Of a stretch of 64,000 nt of DNA, positions 1-11,535 are shown piece by piece. Source of the DNA: Gibbula magus (Eukaryota; Mollusca; Gastropoda; Trochida; Trochidae); contig OW388296.1 of the NCBI GenBank assembly GCA_936450465.1, forward strand, positions 18,518,526 to 18,582,525, read 5' to 3'. The position numbers and the translations under genes were made by a program. Below the pieces are notes generated by a model. That model saw nothing but the letters and a program-made list of their open reading frames with translations, did not search any database and had not been told where the DNA came from. The number at the start of each line of letters is the position of its first letter. Position 1 is the stretch's first letter.

Positions 1-900
1 ACACTAGCCAAAAAGGTGTTAATTGGTGTTCTCAAAAGTATTTATAAACTAGTAGATACAACCAATGTATTGATTGCAAATCATTTTACAAAATATTTGA
101 CTAAAAAATTCTTCCACTATTATTGTATGGATCAGAGGTATGGGGAATTAAACATTATGATATTATTGAAAAGATACACTTTTATACCTGTAAGAACTTT
201 CTAGTAGTGAAGGCAAGCACACCCAGTAATATGGTGTATGGACAGTGTGGCAGATTCCCAGTTCATATATTTGCCAAAGCTGGAATGATAAAATTTCTTA
301 AATATGCCTTCTAATAGATACCCTGTTATGATATGATGATTCTGTATGATAAGAGAGGAAAGGCAAATTGGGTATCCAACGTTTGTGAGTTATCAAATAC
401 TATTAGTTTTGGGGATATATGGCAGAGTCAAAACGTGGATTTCAATTCAAATTTTGTAAATAATGTTACACAAAGACTGAAAGATATATTTACACAGGAA
501 TGGGCTACATCGCTGTCACTTTCAAACAAATGTGTTGACTATAAAATGTTTAAATCACACAGAAAGAGAATATTATTTGAGTATGTTAGATATAAGGAAA
601 TTCCTAAATGCAGTTTCACGTTTCAGGTGCTCATCCCACGAGTTAGTAATTGAGACAGGAAGATATTACAATATGGCATTAGAAAATAGAATTTGTAAAT
701 TGTGTAAACTTAATTGTGTTGAAGACGAATACCATTTTCTTTTAATTTGTCCTTTGTATACTGTCCTGAGAACAAATAATATTCCAAAATATTACTAGGT
801 ACCTCCAAACAGGTGTTTTCTATGTTTGCATGTGAATCTTTGCACGTTTTTGTACTATAGGCCTGTGGCCTCTAAGTATAAGAAATAAAGATTATCATAA
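1..900 (+). mobile_element. Decayed 3' end of a non-LTR (LINE) retrotransposon
   Basis: Three overlapping frames carry successive pieces of the C-terminal part of a LINE ORF2. Around 123-310 lies a block with YGSEVWG and, further on, VYGQCGRFPVHI, which I recognise from the end of the reverse-transcriptase/thumb region of many animal LINEs. Around 630-798 lies a block with ENRICKLCKLN and EDEYHFLLICP, the cysteine/histidine tail motif of the same elements. The pieces are out of frame with each other and hold stops, so this is a dead copy. The coding part ends near 798 and a short 3' UTR follows with AATAAA at 884-889, the normal end of such an element. The left part continues outside the window. 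Family assignment (CR1/L2-like) is from memory of the motifs. Confidence 0.8.
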
Positions 901-2929
901 CTAAAATCGTTTGTATGCACATTTGTATCATTAAACAAGGTTACACATGACTTCATATATGCTTCATGCTTGAAGAGTTACACATTGGTAAAAGCAAAGT
1001 CGTAATTTTAATGTTTATATGAGAAAAATGCTCCCAAAACTAACTAATTCTAGTGATTGAAATACTTGTATTATGTACACATATATATAGTCGCATTTCA
1101 GTATATGAACACAAGCACTTTATTCATTGGTTCATATGGCATTTTGCATTGACATTTTAAAATCCTTCACCCATTTTACTCAAACTAATAACCCACAGTT
1201 GATTTACAGTGAAGCTATCACTTACTCAATTGCAATTAATTTACTGCCCCAATAAACTCGCTCTCAAAAAGGATGTTCACAATCCCGTTACGGTTCGTTA
1301 ATCACCGCACTACACAGAAATTAACACCTAATTAATTTATTGCTACAATAAACTCGGGATCAGAGTCAATGCAGTTCACACTTCCAACACCGTTATCCAA
1401 ACATACAATTGGTTTGGTACATATTAAACATTAGTTAGCACGAATCAGACTATATATTAATATTTAATTAATTAATTAATTATATCGTAAGTTTTATCAT
1501 ACAGCTACAAAATATGCCGTATTTCTGTACTTGGTTTGTTATTTATCCATGTATAATTCAATTAACTTATTTTAATCAATTGACTGACTACAGACGCGTG
1601 CTTGTAATTTGTACTTCTGTAAATGTTTTTGTACTACCGAACGTTGTTTTTGAGTAAACAGTTTGTAGCATTTGTATTTGTATTTGTAACATTGGGATGA
1701 CATACTATACCACCATTCACGCATTAAAGAAAGTAAATAATTACAAAGATAAGTTCAATGATTAATAATAATAATTAATAATGATTAATCGTCCTATGTA
1801 AGACATATCATATTCACTTTATTTTTAGATTTTATACATAGTTGTATTGTAAGTCTAGCATGGGTCTGTAACCTTTATAATTATTATTATTATATTATAT
1901 AAGAACGCAATGTTACCATTTTTGTAACTGTTTCCAGGTTGAAATGATTTGCGCCATCAGCATTATATTTTTTACCCAAACCGAACATTGGTTGATATAT
2001 CTATGATATATCTTAACAATTACTACTGTATGTTTTACTGTAGTTTGATAATACTTGTTGAATCATGTGTCACATCCATAATCATCTATAAGGTTCACTG
2101 AATTCAACTACACAGTAAACAAAGCATCTTTGTTACAAAAGTTTCCTGCAACGACAGGCAGGCTCTTACGTAATATACATAAACCATATCACGGGACCGT
2201 GGAATATTAAACAACTGTCCCTTTACATTCACAGAAGCACTTCTATGAACAGATACGACTCAGCGACTTCAATCTACATAAGCAAACCATACAATAGAAA
2301 CCATACTTAGCCACATTGACGTATCTTAAAACATAATGACTGACACATTACACAAAAGTTAGTTACTTCAATCACACACAAATCCGACTAATGCTCCCAT
2401 AAATATGCAACATACATGTAGCGCTATATCATTGTAGTTACATATAGAAATGACTCCACCTTGCTTTTCTAATTATTGTTTTCTTATTTTACATCTTAGA
2501 CAATGTGCATCTCAGCATAGTCACCCGAGTCTACCACTAGGTACATATATCCCCAGCTCCCAGCATAACTCTTCACTTACATCCTTCCTACATCACCGTC
2601 CCCATTCCCAGTAATTTACCATGCCGCTACCAAACCCTGCCTTAGTCATCCTTGATGACGAACTTCACTCTGAAAAACGGCACCCCACACCCAGTCACCT
2701 ACCCTCAAAACTCCACAACCCCAACCACCAACATACAGATTTGTAAAAATTATAAATAAACCTGTATAATTAACATTAATTAAGTTACTATTATATCAGA
2801 CTACATTCATGAAGGATATAGATTTTCATGCTAATTCCAAAACTTCATTCCTTATTATGTTAATGTTATTAAAGTGTAAAATGCACTCTGAAGTAGTTAA
2901 TTCAATATAAAATAGTTCATGCAAAAGTA
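901..2929. other. Gene-free AT-rich stretch
   Basis: No ORF, splice-bounded exon or RNA signature is visible. Small low-complexity tracts occur: TTAATTAA-type runs around 1460-1482, ATT/AATAAT runs near 1765-1785 and 1875-1900. Nothing here supports a gene. Confidence 0.6.
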
Positions 2930-3112
2930 TACAAGAGTATACAAAAGTTTCCTAGAGTATACAAGAGTATACAAAAGTTAACAAAAGTTTCCAAGAGTAT
3001 CCTGAGTTTGGATACCCGCCGTATACTGATCAGGATATTTTTGGATACCCGACGTATACTGCCGTATACTGGTTTGGATACCCGACGTATACTATTCAGG
3101 AAACTTCAGGAA
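2925..3112. repeat. GTATAC-rich tandem/inverted repeat cluster
   Basis: The left half (about 2928-3000) repeats a short motif of the type AGTATACAAGAGTATACAAA mixed with AAAAGTTTCC. The right half holds three copies of a 21-nt block beginning TTTGGATACCCG and ending CGTATACT at 3007-3027, 3040-3060 and 3073-3093, an exact 33-nt period; copies 2 and 3 are identical and copy 1 differs by one base. GGAAACTT at 3099-3106 mirrors the AAGTTTCC of the left half. The self-complementary hexamer GTATAC recurs throughout. Function unknown. Confidence 0.75.
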
Positions 3113-3438
3113 ATCACTGTATTTTCTCCTGTGGCTGTTAGAAGCCTTAGGATTGTTTGTCAGTAACACTCCCGCGTTCTATTGAAGACTTTTAACGCAC
3201 GGGAGGCATGAAAATTCAGAGTTTCAACTGTCAATCGCATCGCTTCGCGTGGAGGTTATGCGCTGCACGTGCGTGGAAGAATCCATTTCATGAGGGTCGC
3301 AGCTACGTGTACCATATCCGATGAATGAGCACCGAAATTTGCAAAATAATTGATTTTGGTGTCCCATAATTCAAATTTATTGTTTCAAATGTAAAATAAT
3401 CATATATGCATTTTTCGTGACGTCATACATGGATTAAG

Positions 3439-3514
3439 ATGGAGAATGCATTCGGAGCAGTGGATTCGTTAAAAATAATCTTAACGAATCCACAGCTCCT
3501 CATGCATTCTCCAT
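3439..3514. repeat. Near-perfect 34-nt hairpin
   Basis: Arms 3439-3472 and 3481-3514 are reverse complements at 31 of 34 positions and flank an 8-nt AT-rich loop (3473-3480). Each arm combines ATGGAGAATGCAT with GTGGATTCGTTAA. This could be a small foldback element or a precursor-like RNA hairpin; nothing decides between them. Confidence 0.8.
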
Positions 3515-3837
3515 TACATAATATGTACTCAAAACAATAGAACTGACCAAATAATGATATGAAATTACAATTAGTTCCTGTGTCATTTGTCTTTTGATTT
3601 TACTTGAGTGACTTGCAGTTTAGTGTGGTTTAAATAGAGTTGTTTTCACTACTCATTTCCAAAATCATTTTAAAAAAAATCCTGTTTGATTACTGTCAAA
3701 GACAAACTATTAAACATATATTTGTGAATATATTTCAATTAACTTGTTATGTACATTCATGCATTTTGATTTGCTGAACACTCTGTAAAACGTAGTAAGG
3801 AAAATAATATAGACAAAATATTCTGAAAGTATACACA

Positions 3838-4010
3838 ATGTCACTCATGAGAGTGTGATACTTAATATTTCATTTCTGTTCAAACACACATGGGGTGCTG
3901 AAATTGCTATTTTATAGGTTTTAAGACATCATGTTTGATATTTAAAATAATTTGTTATGAAATGTTGAAATTATGTTAGTACAACACGCTGTCGGCATTA
4001 TTTACCTTCT
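3838..4010 (+). repeat. Diverged repeat block, copy 1 (second copy near 10.99 kb)
   Basis: The segment from the CACTCATGAG motif through CTGTTCAAACACACATG and on to the CGGCATTATTTACC motif can be aligned, with the same order of motifs, to about 10,995-11,165. It lies at the head of the region that appears to be duplicated in this part of the window. Confidence 0.6.
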
Positions 4011-4164
4011 ACCTTGTATTTAAACTCGTTGCTGTAGGACATCATAAACAAGCCAAGAAGCAACTGTTCACTCTCCTATCTCGCCTAAGGAGGTTCTAGC
4101 ACGACTCTTTTTTAAAGCACTATTAATCAAAATTGGTTCATTAGAATTTACTTTTTAAGAAACT

Positions 4165-4335
4165 GTGATAAAAATATTGAAATAATTGCACAAAGAGAAA
4201 TAACAAATACTTCCGATGTTGATTAATGAGGGTTGCTTTTATCTCTTCTGTACACAAAGTTACAGACTGCAGAAGTTTGTATCACTTATTAACAAGAAAA
4301 ACGACTGATTTGTCAGCAGCTACACCGATAACATC
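4165..4335 (+). repeat. Interspersed/duplicated block, copy 1 (second copy near 18.7 kb)
   Basis: The sequence from AATAATTGCACAA through GTTGATTAATGAGGGTT, AGAAGTTTGTATCACTTATT and CAGCAGCTACACCGATAA is closely matched at about 18,670-18,830 in the same orientation. The small ORF starting at 4226 lies in it and has no recognisable product; it is better read as repeat sequence. Confidence 0.7.
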
Positions 4336-4721
4336 CTCGGTTACCCATGGCTTTATATATGCTCCGTTACTCTCAACTATATCACCCATGGTAAACTTTA
4401 TCAGGAGAATCTGTACTCAAATTACCCGCCCTTTGCCGGCATGAGCCAATCAAACTGCTACGCAGCTTGGACCTGCGAGCCAATGACAATTCAGATCACT
4501 TCGTTTCAAAGCAAGCGAGGTCATTGTGTTAGCCATCGGTCACCGGTTATCTCCCTTGACTATTTCCGTCTTATCCCATTGAGCATTTTCTTTAGTTACT
4601 GACCTCGTCACGCCGGCCAAGGGCGGGTAATTTGAGTACAGATTTCGCTGACAGAGTTTCCCATGGGTGATATAGTGGGAAGTAACGGAGCATATATAAA
4701 ACCATTGGTAACCGAGGATGC
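4331..4721. mobile_element. Foldback element with about 110-bp inverted arms
   Basis: The arm 4331-4440 is the reverse complement of 4612-4721 at about 97 of 110 positions, counted by eye, around a 171-nt unique core. Conserved parts include CATCCTCGGTTACC at the outer end and TACTCAAATTACCCGCC at the inner end. A third, isolated arm end lies at about 5069-5096. Long TIRs and a short non-coding core fit a MITE or foldback transposon. I could not find a convincing target-site duplication, so the superfamily is unknown. ORFs on both strands within it are by-products of the repeat. Confidence 0.8.
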
Positions 4722-5068
4722 TCAACCAAACGATGTATCAGAAAACACAGGATATCAATGTTTATGTTATCGAGTGAGTCATTCTCTTCCCATGATCCTA
4801 CACTCTGCTATATTAGGCCCGCTAATCTAATGAAAAGACAGCTTCCATCGGCTTCGTCGACCGCGTGACGTGAAGATCTTAGCATTTTTAGGGTCTTGCT
4901 AATGAGCATATTATTTCCTTCAAATATATATGATGTAAATAACACAAATACACTATTTTCGGTTTTTATCTCTGATTTGGTCCTCTTTATTTATCAGCAA
5001 GTTAATGATCAACTGTTTTCACAAAACCAAACAGCATATTTCTCTGAAAACTCATAAAATGTTCCTGT

Positions 5069-5096
5069 TATAAAACCATGAGTAACCAAGGATACA
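5069..5096 (-). repeat. Solo arm fragment of the 4.3-4.7 kb foldback element
   Basis: TATAAAACCATGAGTAACC followed by AAGGAT matches the outer end of the right arm of the element at 4331-4721 with a few changes. It is an isolated remnant. Confidence 0.55.
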
Positions 5097-6896
5097 CCGA
5101 TAAATATCTTGCCCCAACTAGTCACAATGAATGACTTAATCTTCCTCATATTTAATTGTAAATAATTATGTTAAACTGAACCAGTCACACATTTGTGATA
5201 TATGACATAACTCTTTTGCCTGGCATACATTGTCTTTGCACGAGGTTTTTTTTTTTCGTCCTCTGTGAGGTCATAAACAAGTTACATTAATACATATTCT
5301 CGTTCGTTTTCGTTATAATGAATGTCTATTTGTACATTGGTATATTGGCGATGATGGTGCCGGTAGCCCTTAGTCATAACCTTGAGCTAGTTACATGTAC
5401 CTCAGATTGAGAGAAGTCTGTGCAAGTGGACAATTGGCTCCAATAATACCCGACCCAATATGTCACGATCATAACAATGGCTAGTTTTAAGCTTGATATA
5501 TTACAGTCAGTTTGTGTTAGATAACATGTTAGTGGATTCGAACACAGACCTTGTGGATCCCCCTTGAATATTTACTGATTTGTGATTATAACCAGCAACA
5601 TCACATATGACCAAATACTTGTCATATCTGCTGCCGATTGTTCTGTTGTAACATACATGTACTTTCGCTAGTGAAATACTATTACCAATTGCAAGCTAAC
5701 TGTTGTGTGTCTACATTCAAGATTTACGGATACTGCGTGGTTTTCATACATTAGTACCATTAATGTGAAAATATTATTCAGATATAACATATTCTTTAAA
5801 TGTGAACATACAGAGTTAGAGACTATTTATAATAATCTGTTATCTGCACCGAGGGAAGATCACAGAACTACCAGATAATGATTATAACAACTATGTTGGC
5901 AGAATAAATCATGTCTTTAGACGTTATAAAATCCAACAAGCTACTCATGCTGAATAGGACTCGTGTACACGATATAACATGTCAATGTATATCCATTTCA
6001 AAATTGGCACTCCTGCTTTAATGGAGACGACTGAAAAAGTCATTTAAATCTAATAAGACAGTAGATTATTGCATATAATTTAAATTATAATTTTACATTA
6101 TATCTGAAGTGAGATTCTTGAGAGGCGTTTAGGAATTGGTGAACAAGTATAGGACGAATATATAATAATGATAATAATAATAATAGTGCATATTTAAAAA
6201 GAGCACATATCCACGCTCGACAGCATGCTATATGGATGCACAATCTTTCTGGTCTGTTCTTTGCCCCTTCATCAATTGAATGAATATAACTGAAGTCATC
6301 AATTCAAATATCTTATTCCTCAAAGACAATATATAAGATAAATATACAAAGACACTTTAATATGCATAAGGCAATCACCGTTTTAGTCGAAATATGATAC
6401 AATTACAATTAATATTGTACAAATACATTCAAAGTAGGAGATGTTTTTCTTCATGCAGGTTGTATCTTCCGACTGTGCAATGTTTCATGTTTACACAATC
6501 CAAGGATCAAAGAAAAACATTTGCAGTTTGTTAATTAAATCACCAATGGTACACATCTTTTGAAAATAATCGCGAAATTCAACAACTACGAATTGCAACA
6601 TCCATAGGGAAATAATCAGCATCCGTGGATATTAGTGTATGTAGAGTATAACTATATAGTCAACATTTCATGAGTTGTTACATTCCGTTTGATGCTCTAA
6701 AATGTAACACGTTAAACATACGGTAGTTGGCCATTATGAGTTTACATTAAATCAGCTTCCCGAAACGTGTGCTGTATATAGCATTTATCGTTCGTTAATA
6801 CAAGCACTTCCAACCATTCCGGTAAATCGTATGAAGATGACATGTTGATAAAGTTCATCACAGGGATTAATTCTTATCTGGAAATGATGAGGCGTC
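5097..6896. other. Gene-free stretch
   Basis: No coding, RNA or clear repeat signature. A poly-T run near 5248-5258 and a short ATAATAATAATAATAGT tract near 6168-6188 are the only low-complexity features seen. Confidence 0.55.
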
Positions 6897-6962
6897 ACTC
6901 AGCTATGAAGGGTTGGCGCCTTGTGATTTAAAAAACTGTTTAGATAAGATCTGATTACATTA
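6897..6962 (+). repeat. CAGCTATGA...TTGGCGCC cassette, copy 1 of 3
   Basis: The order is CAGCTATGA, then TTGGCGCCTTGTG, then TAAAAA, then a GATAAGATCTGAT-like motif. The same order with similar spacing recurs at 14,321 and 20,151. It lies about 1.6 kb upstream of the TATA/short-ORF block at 8.5 kb, as copy 3 lies about 2.4 kb upstream of the 22.5-kb block. Confidence 0.6.
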
Positions 6963-8512
6963 TAAGTCTAAGCTGTCATAAAACACGGGATTATCTGGTG
7001 GGGAGCTAGCCTTTACAGCTTTTGTGTCTGATAATTGTCTCAACAAGCATAACAAAAACAGAATATATATAGTTACCAATAACATAATACACAGACAATG
7101 AGGAAATTAAAATGTAAATTTCATGATATATATGTAGCGGCAACATCTGCTATCATAGAAATCTACAGTTTTCTCTCATTAGGTTTAAAATTTGGAATTC
7201 ATGACATTTTTTGTACGACAAAATATTTTTTGTTTGTATATTCAGGATTAATAATTGAAGTAAATTTGTTTTTACAAGAATCCACTTCTTCCACTACACG
7301 CAGCATGGATGTTTCATGGACGACAACCGACCTCTTTGATACATGACACCTTTGCTTCACTTCAAAAGGTGGAGAGTGTGTGCTCTTGGACGCCAGAGCT
7401 CACTTTAATGTAGTTCTCTTTACATGAATCAACTTCACGCTTTGAAGATCTAGTTGAGTAATGAGTTTAGATCAGTTGGGAGTTTTGCAAGAAAATATAG
7501 ATTCACATCAGTTAGAATGCAATGTTTATTTGATACATGCACATAACTGTCTACATTGTATATTCATAGCAAACTACATGTTATCTATTTAACACGTCAT
7601 AGAACAACATTTGGAATGCTTCAGTCATTTGATATATTGGAATTTGAGCCTTATCAGGTTTTCACACAGAGTTAGAGATGTGTGATAATTTCAGTGATGA
7701 AACATGTAGGATGGAGAAAACTATGTGTGGAATGGATTCAATGATCTAAATGGCAAAATATAATCTATATATTTAGAGACAATGATGTAGAAACACTACA
7801 TGCTTCTACTTCTACTTGCATCTTAATCTAAATCGTTGATATCTGATCCCTTTAGTACACTTCAGAAGGTTTGTGTTTTAAATTTACCGACAGTACATTT
7901 TTAACACATCGTGGTGAAAGCACATGAGCGTTTTGTAAGTAGGCGTTCAGTCTCAGTCAGTACGCACCTCGGGTTTTATGTATGAAACAACTGAACAGAT
8001 CTTTGAGATGTCGCCTCACTTAAACCCTTCTATTTATCAACACTTTGCATACGTAAGAAAGACAAGATATCCGGATAACAACTTCTTTATTGTGCAAAAC
8101 ACGATTTTCACAGTATAAATGTGTGTTTGCTCCTTCATCACCATGGCAATGATGAGGTAATAAACATATAGTTTTAAACCCTGCGTTTCTTTTACTCTTA
8201 AGACGTTGTTATCTTAACTCTTGCTTCCTAAGTCTCAATCATTTTTTCATTTCCTAAGGATACATAAAGGTAACAAATTGGTTAAACTTCAGTATGACTT
8301 AGATGCTTGATCAGGTTTACAAATGACCAATCCAATCCAAACCAATCATCCAATCATATGATTTATAATTATATTGTTTATAGATTTTAAAGAATCTAAA
8401 CTGCGGCCTTATGTTATTTGAACTTTAATTTCATTCTGAAGTTATTAAACACACAGACCAATACCTAATACACACTTGTTTCTTACATTTAAAACTTGCA
8501 GCGCTTGTCGTG
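6963..8512. other. Gene-free stretch
   Basis: A small ORF (7098-7346) has no family resemblance, and its base composition is like the surroundings. A short block near 8045-8075 (TGCATACGTAAGAAAGAC) has a counterpart near 22,355-22,385, in line with the duplication described for this region. Confidence 0.5.
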
Positions 8513-8822
8513 GGTTTTATAAAGGTAGAGCAGACAATCTTGCCTTTCACCCCTCACTAATTGGAGTTCTTAACACCTGTCTGTTGTCTGTAACGAGTTA
8601 ATGGAAGAGTTTCATTTGCTCAAACGCTGTACACATCATCATGGCGTTGAATACATCGCAAATCAACATACTTGGCTGGATAATTGCAGCGTAAATGTTT
8701 CAAGCGATGTTCGTATATCAATGGATACATCTTCAAACACTGGCTATTCATGGAGTAAACACTTAATTCTTCTTTTATCGCAGAGCGGCAGACAAATACA
8801 GTTGACCTTAACAGTCAGGAAG
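8513..8822 (+). pseudogene. Promoter-first-exon-like block with broken signal-peptide ORF, copy 1
   Basis: A TATAAA box (8518-8523) is followed by about 120 nt of leader and an ATG at 8641 opening a short ORF that begins MALNTSQINILGWIIAA and then hits TAA. The peptide is a polar start followed by a hydrophobic run, the shape of a signal peptide or membrane anchor. The whole block aligns to 22,520-22,835, where the corresponding ORF stays open longer. I infer duplicated first exons of a secreted or membrane protein gene, here broken by a stop. No downstream exon was found. An overlapping 75-codon ORF in another frame (8601-8828) is not conserved in the sister copy and is unlikely to be the product. 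Confidence 0.45.
8518..8523 (+). promoter_or_regulatory. TATA box candidate
   Basis: TATAAA within GGGTTTTATAAAGG, about 120 nt before the short-ORF ATG at 8641. The position is shared with a degenerate TATAGG at 22,522 in the sister block. Confidence 0.4.
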
Positions 8823-8829
8823 TTGTAGG

Positions 8830-10039
8830 AATTTAATTACCAAATTGAAAAATATATAATTTTAGTTTGTTTAATTCATTAAGATTTACTAATTATATTT
8901 CTTGTTGATATGTTCTTCTTTGAATATAATTTCTATAGCAGGCATTATCTGCCCCTACAAAGATATTACCTGTACATGTCAGCACCACATACATGTTTAC
9001 ATTACTCATTAAACGTCATACAATGTTCATTAACCAATGAAGTGTCCAGAAGGAAAACCGTGTGTAAAAATCATATTTCTTGTCAGATAACATTTAACTC
9101 TACTGAATGTGTACATCTCCTGACAGCAACAGTGCCTTCTGCTCAGAGATACCATTTATCCTCGATCATTTGATGGATGTCTCACGTCAGTCATATCTGG
9201 TAGTCTGTAGATTTCATACAACTGATGCGGTGACTAGAACTATCGTTAAACATTACAACAATAAAACGCCATTGCCTTTGCAGTAGTGTGGTTTTGATAT
9301 TCGATTTTATTTCTGCTTTCACTTGGGTTTTTTGTGTGTTTCTGGACAATGATAGGAACTAATCTATCATGATTTGGCCTTCGTCAGTGAAAGACACATA
9401 CGAACTTCAGGTTGCATAAGTTATAGTTTTGCGGTCTCAAAATAGTTTCATATATATATGTTTCAGAATCGTATATTTTTACATTGGTAGTAACATTCAG
9501 GGACATGAATGAAAATCTTTTTTTTATGTAGGTAATATCGAAAGTGACAAAGTCATATGATGTAATATGTTCAACTAATCATGTGTAGTGTACATGTAAG
9601 CAATTCATGAACATAACAGAAAGAAAAAATGCTCTGTCCTTATTGAACAACAGCAATGTATGACATATATTGTTAATCATCATGCAATCCAGGTATTCTT
9701 AAAAAATGTATAAACTATCTTGAGTACTGGTGGAATGTAGGCAATTCAATACATAAATGCCATTGATAGATAAAGGAAATGGATATGTATGACATGCTTT
9801 GATGAGAGGGAAAGGAAGGTAAACAATGTATACACCATAGCATATGGAGAACATATGACCTGCATTACAAACATTCGCAGTTCATTGAACTGCATTTCAC
9901 AAACTGAATTAGAGCAAACATATCATTAGCGTGAACGTAAATATATAGTACACGGCTAAATTATATCTGTAACAATTACACGCTTGACTGACAAAGCTTA
10001 AATGAAAACAATAAGGCTTATCAATTGTTACAACTCAAA

Positions 10040-10043
<4 letters not shown>
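8830..10043. other. Gene-free stretch
   Basis: One 87-codon ORF (8910-9173) shows no recognisable domain. No further structure seen. Confidence 0.5.
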
Positions 10044-10091
<48 letters not shown>

Positions 10092-10118
10092 GATATATAT
10101 ATATATATATATATATAA

Positions 10119-10160
<42 letters not shown>
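10044..10160. repeat. (AT)n microsatellite
   Basis: About 115 nt of alternating AT, broken twice by AAAAAG/AAAG interruptions near 10,086 and 10,118. Such tracts can extrude cruciforms and are often length-variable. Confidence 0.95.
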
Positions 10161-10161
<1 letters not shown>

Positions 10162-10984
10162 CAACTAAATCGTAGTGAGTGCAACTTGTTCCCTTTGCTT
10201 TGAGTTCCCATATGGTTGTCTTAACTTTTATGAGCTCCTTATCTTTTGTTTATGATCAATTATTTGAGACATACTGGGATCCTCAGCGAAATCCAATGGT
10301 GCATAATTGACGAACGATACTGTATGGGTCATTTACAGTTTCATTTGGATGAAATATGTTCATTGTTTTCTGCTTAATGTGAGACTTTCAGCTGTTGTTC
10401 ATGTTTTATCGTCATAGTTTGATTATTTTCCACTTGAAAATATAACTTTTTTGATAACATTTACAAAGGAACGTTTTATATTAAAGTATACACAGTATCT
10501 GATATATTATTGCATAGTGTGTCTTGAGAACCAGGGGAGGATATCCAATCTTAGATATTTCATGGGTGAGGTGAGTTGATTCGGGGTTTATTTAAAGCCT
10601 CTTTTAAGAGTAACGGTTGGTAGTATTATAGACTAAAATTTAGTCTATGAAATATATAATTTTTGAAATAAATAATTACATGCTTTTCAACATTTTTATT
10701 TCTAGGTCTCATTTCATAAATTGCTGTAGCCTAGACTTGCTGAAGGAGAACCTAGACTGTATTAAAGGCTCCTTTTTATTTACAGTCCTGAAGCTGGACT
10801 AGTAGTATTATTGCACATTGTATTACAGATTGTGTGGCCTAGGAAATATGCTATAATTCGAGGAAAGGAACGCCGGAAACAGTTACAAATCATCTAAGTA
10901 GCTCAAGGAACTATACCCAAAAACACAATTTGAATTGTGCAACCTGATAAGGTCGATTAATAATGCATTTGATTAGGATATATC
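10161..10984. other. Gene-free stretch
   Basis: No ORF or exon. A short segment near 10,570-10,620 (GGTGAGGTGAGTT, then CCTCTTTTAAGAGTA) resembles the repeat at 45,345-45,400 and may be a decayed copy of a common repeat. Confidence 0.45.
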
Positions 10985-11170
10985 TGGTGAAGAAGTATGC
11001 ATAATTTCACCCATGAGGGTTGGTCACTTATTATTTTTTTTAAATCTGTTCAAACACACATGAGGTGATGAAATCTTTGTTTCGATAGTATGCTTTAGGA
11101 TATGTTTGGCAGTTACTTTATCAAGCTAAAACACTATTGTGTCGACATAATTTACCACATTATAATTGAA
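10985..11170 (+). repeat. Diverged repeat block, copy 2 (first copy at 3.84 kb)
   Basis: Contains CTGTTCAAACACACATGAG, then a GATGAAATC motif, then a GTCGACATAATTTACC motif, in the same order and spacing as 3838-4010. Confidence 0.6.
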
Positions 11171-11339
11171 GATTATATTGCCTCTTTCCAGTGCCCACAT
11201 CGCCTCATTTGTTCACAGTATTATGACCCTGAAGCAATTGTACTTTCTTTGTAGCTACGTAGTGTTCAGCGCTGCCGTATAGGTCCGTACTTCTCGTGTT
11301 TAGGTATCCATTTAAATCGCTGGGTGGAATGTAGATGAT

Positions 11340-11535
11340 TTACCTTGCTCAGGGACACAATACAGTGTGTAGCCCGTTTCACAAATACCTCTTACCGGTA
11401 CGTTTTCGCAAAGCTGGTCGTAGCCCACCTCTTACATGTTTTACCCGTTTCACAAAGACCTCCTAAATGTACACTGCATCGTAAAGAGCTAAACCTTTAG
11501 GACCCCGATTGACCTGTCGTAAATGGTTTAGGACA
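11340..11535 (+). repeat. Interspersed repeat with CGTTTCACAAAGACCTCC motif
   Basis: The CCCGTTTCACAAA motif occurs twice (about 11,367 and 11,445), the second followed by GACCTCCTAAAT. The reverse complement of this pattern occurs at 13,688-13,800 (GTTGTGAAACGGTCGTAAG and CTCCTAAATTTAGGAGG). It is probably part of a repeat common in this genome. Confidence 0.55.
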
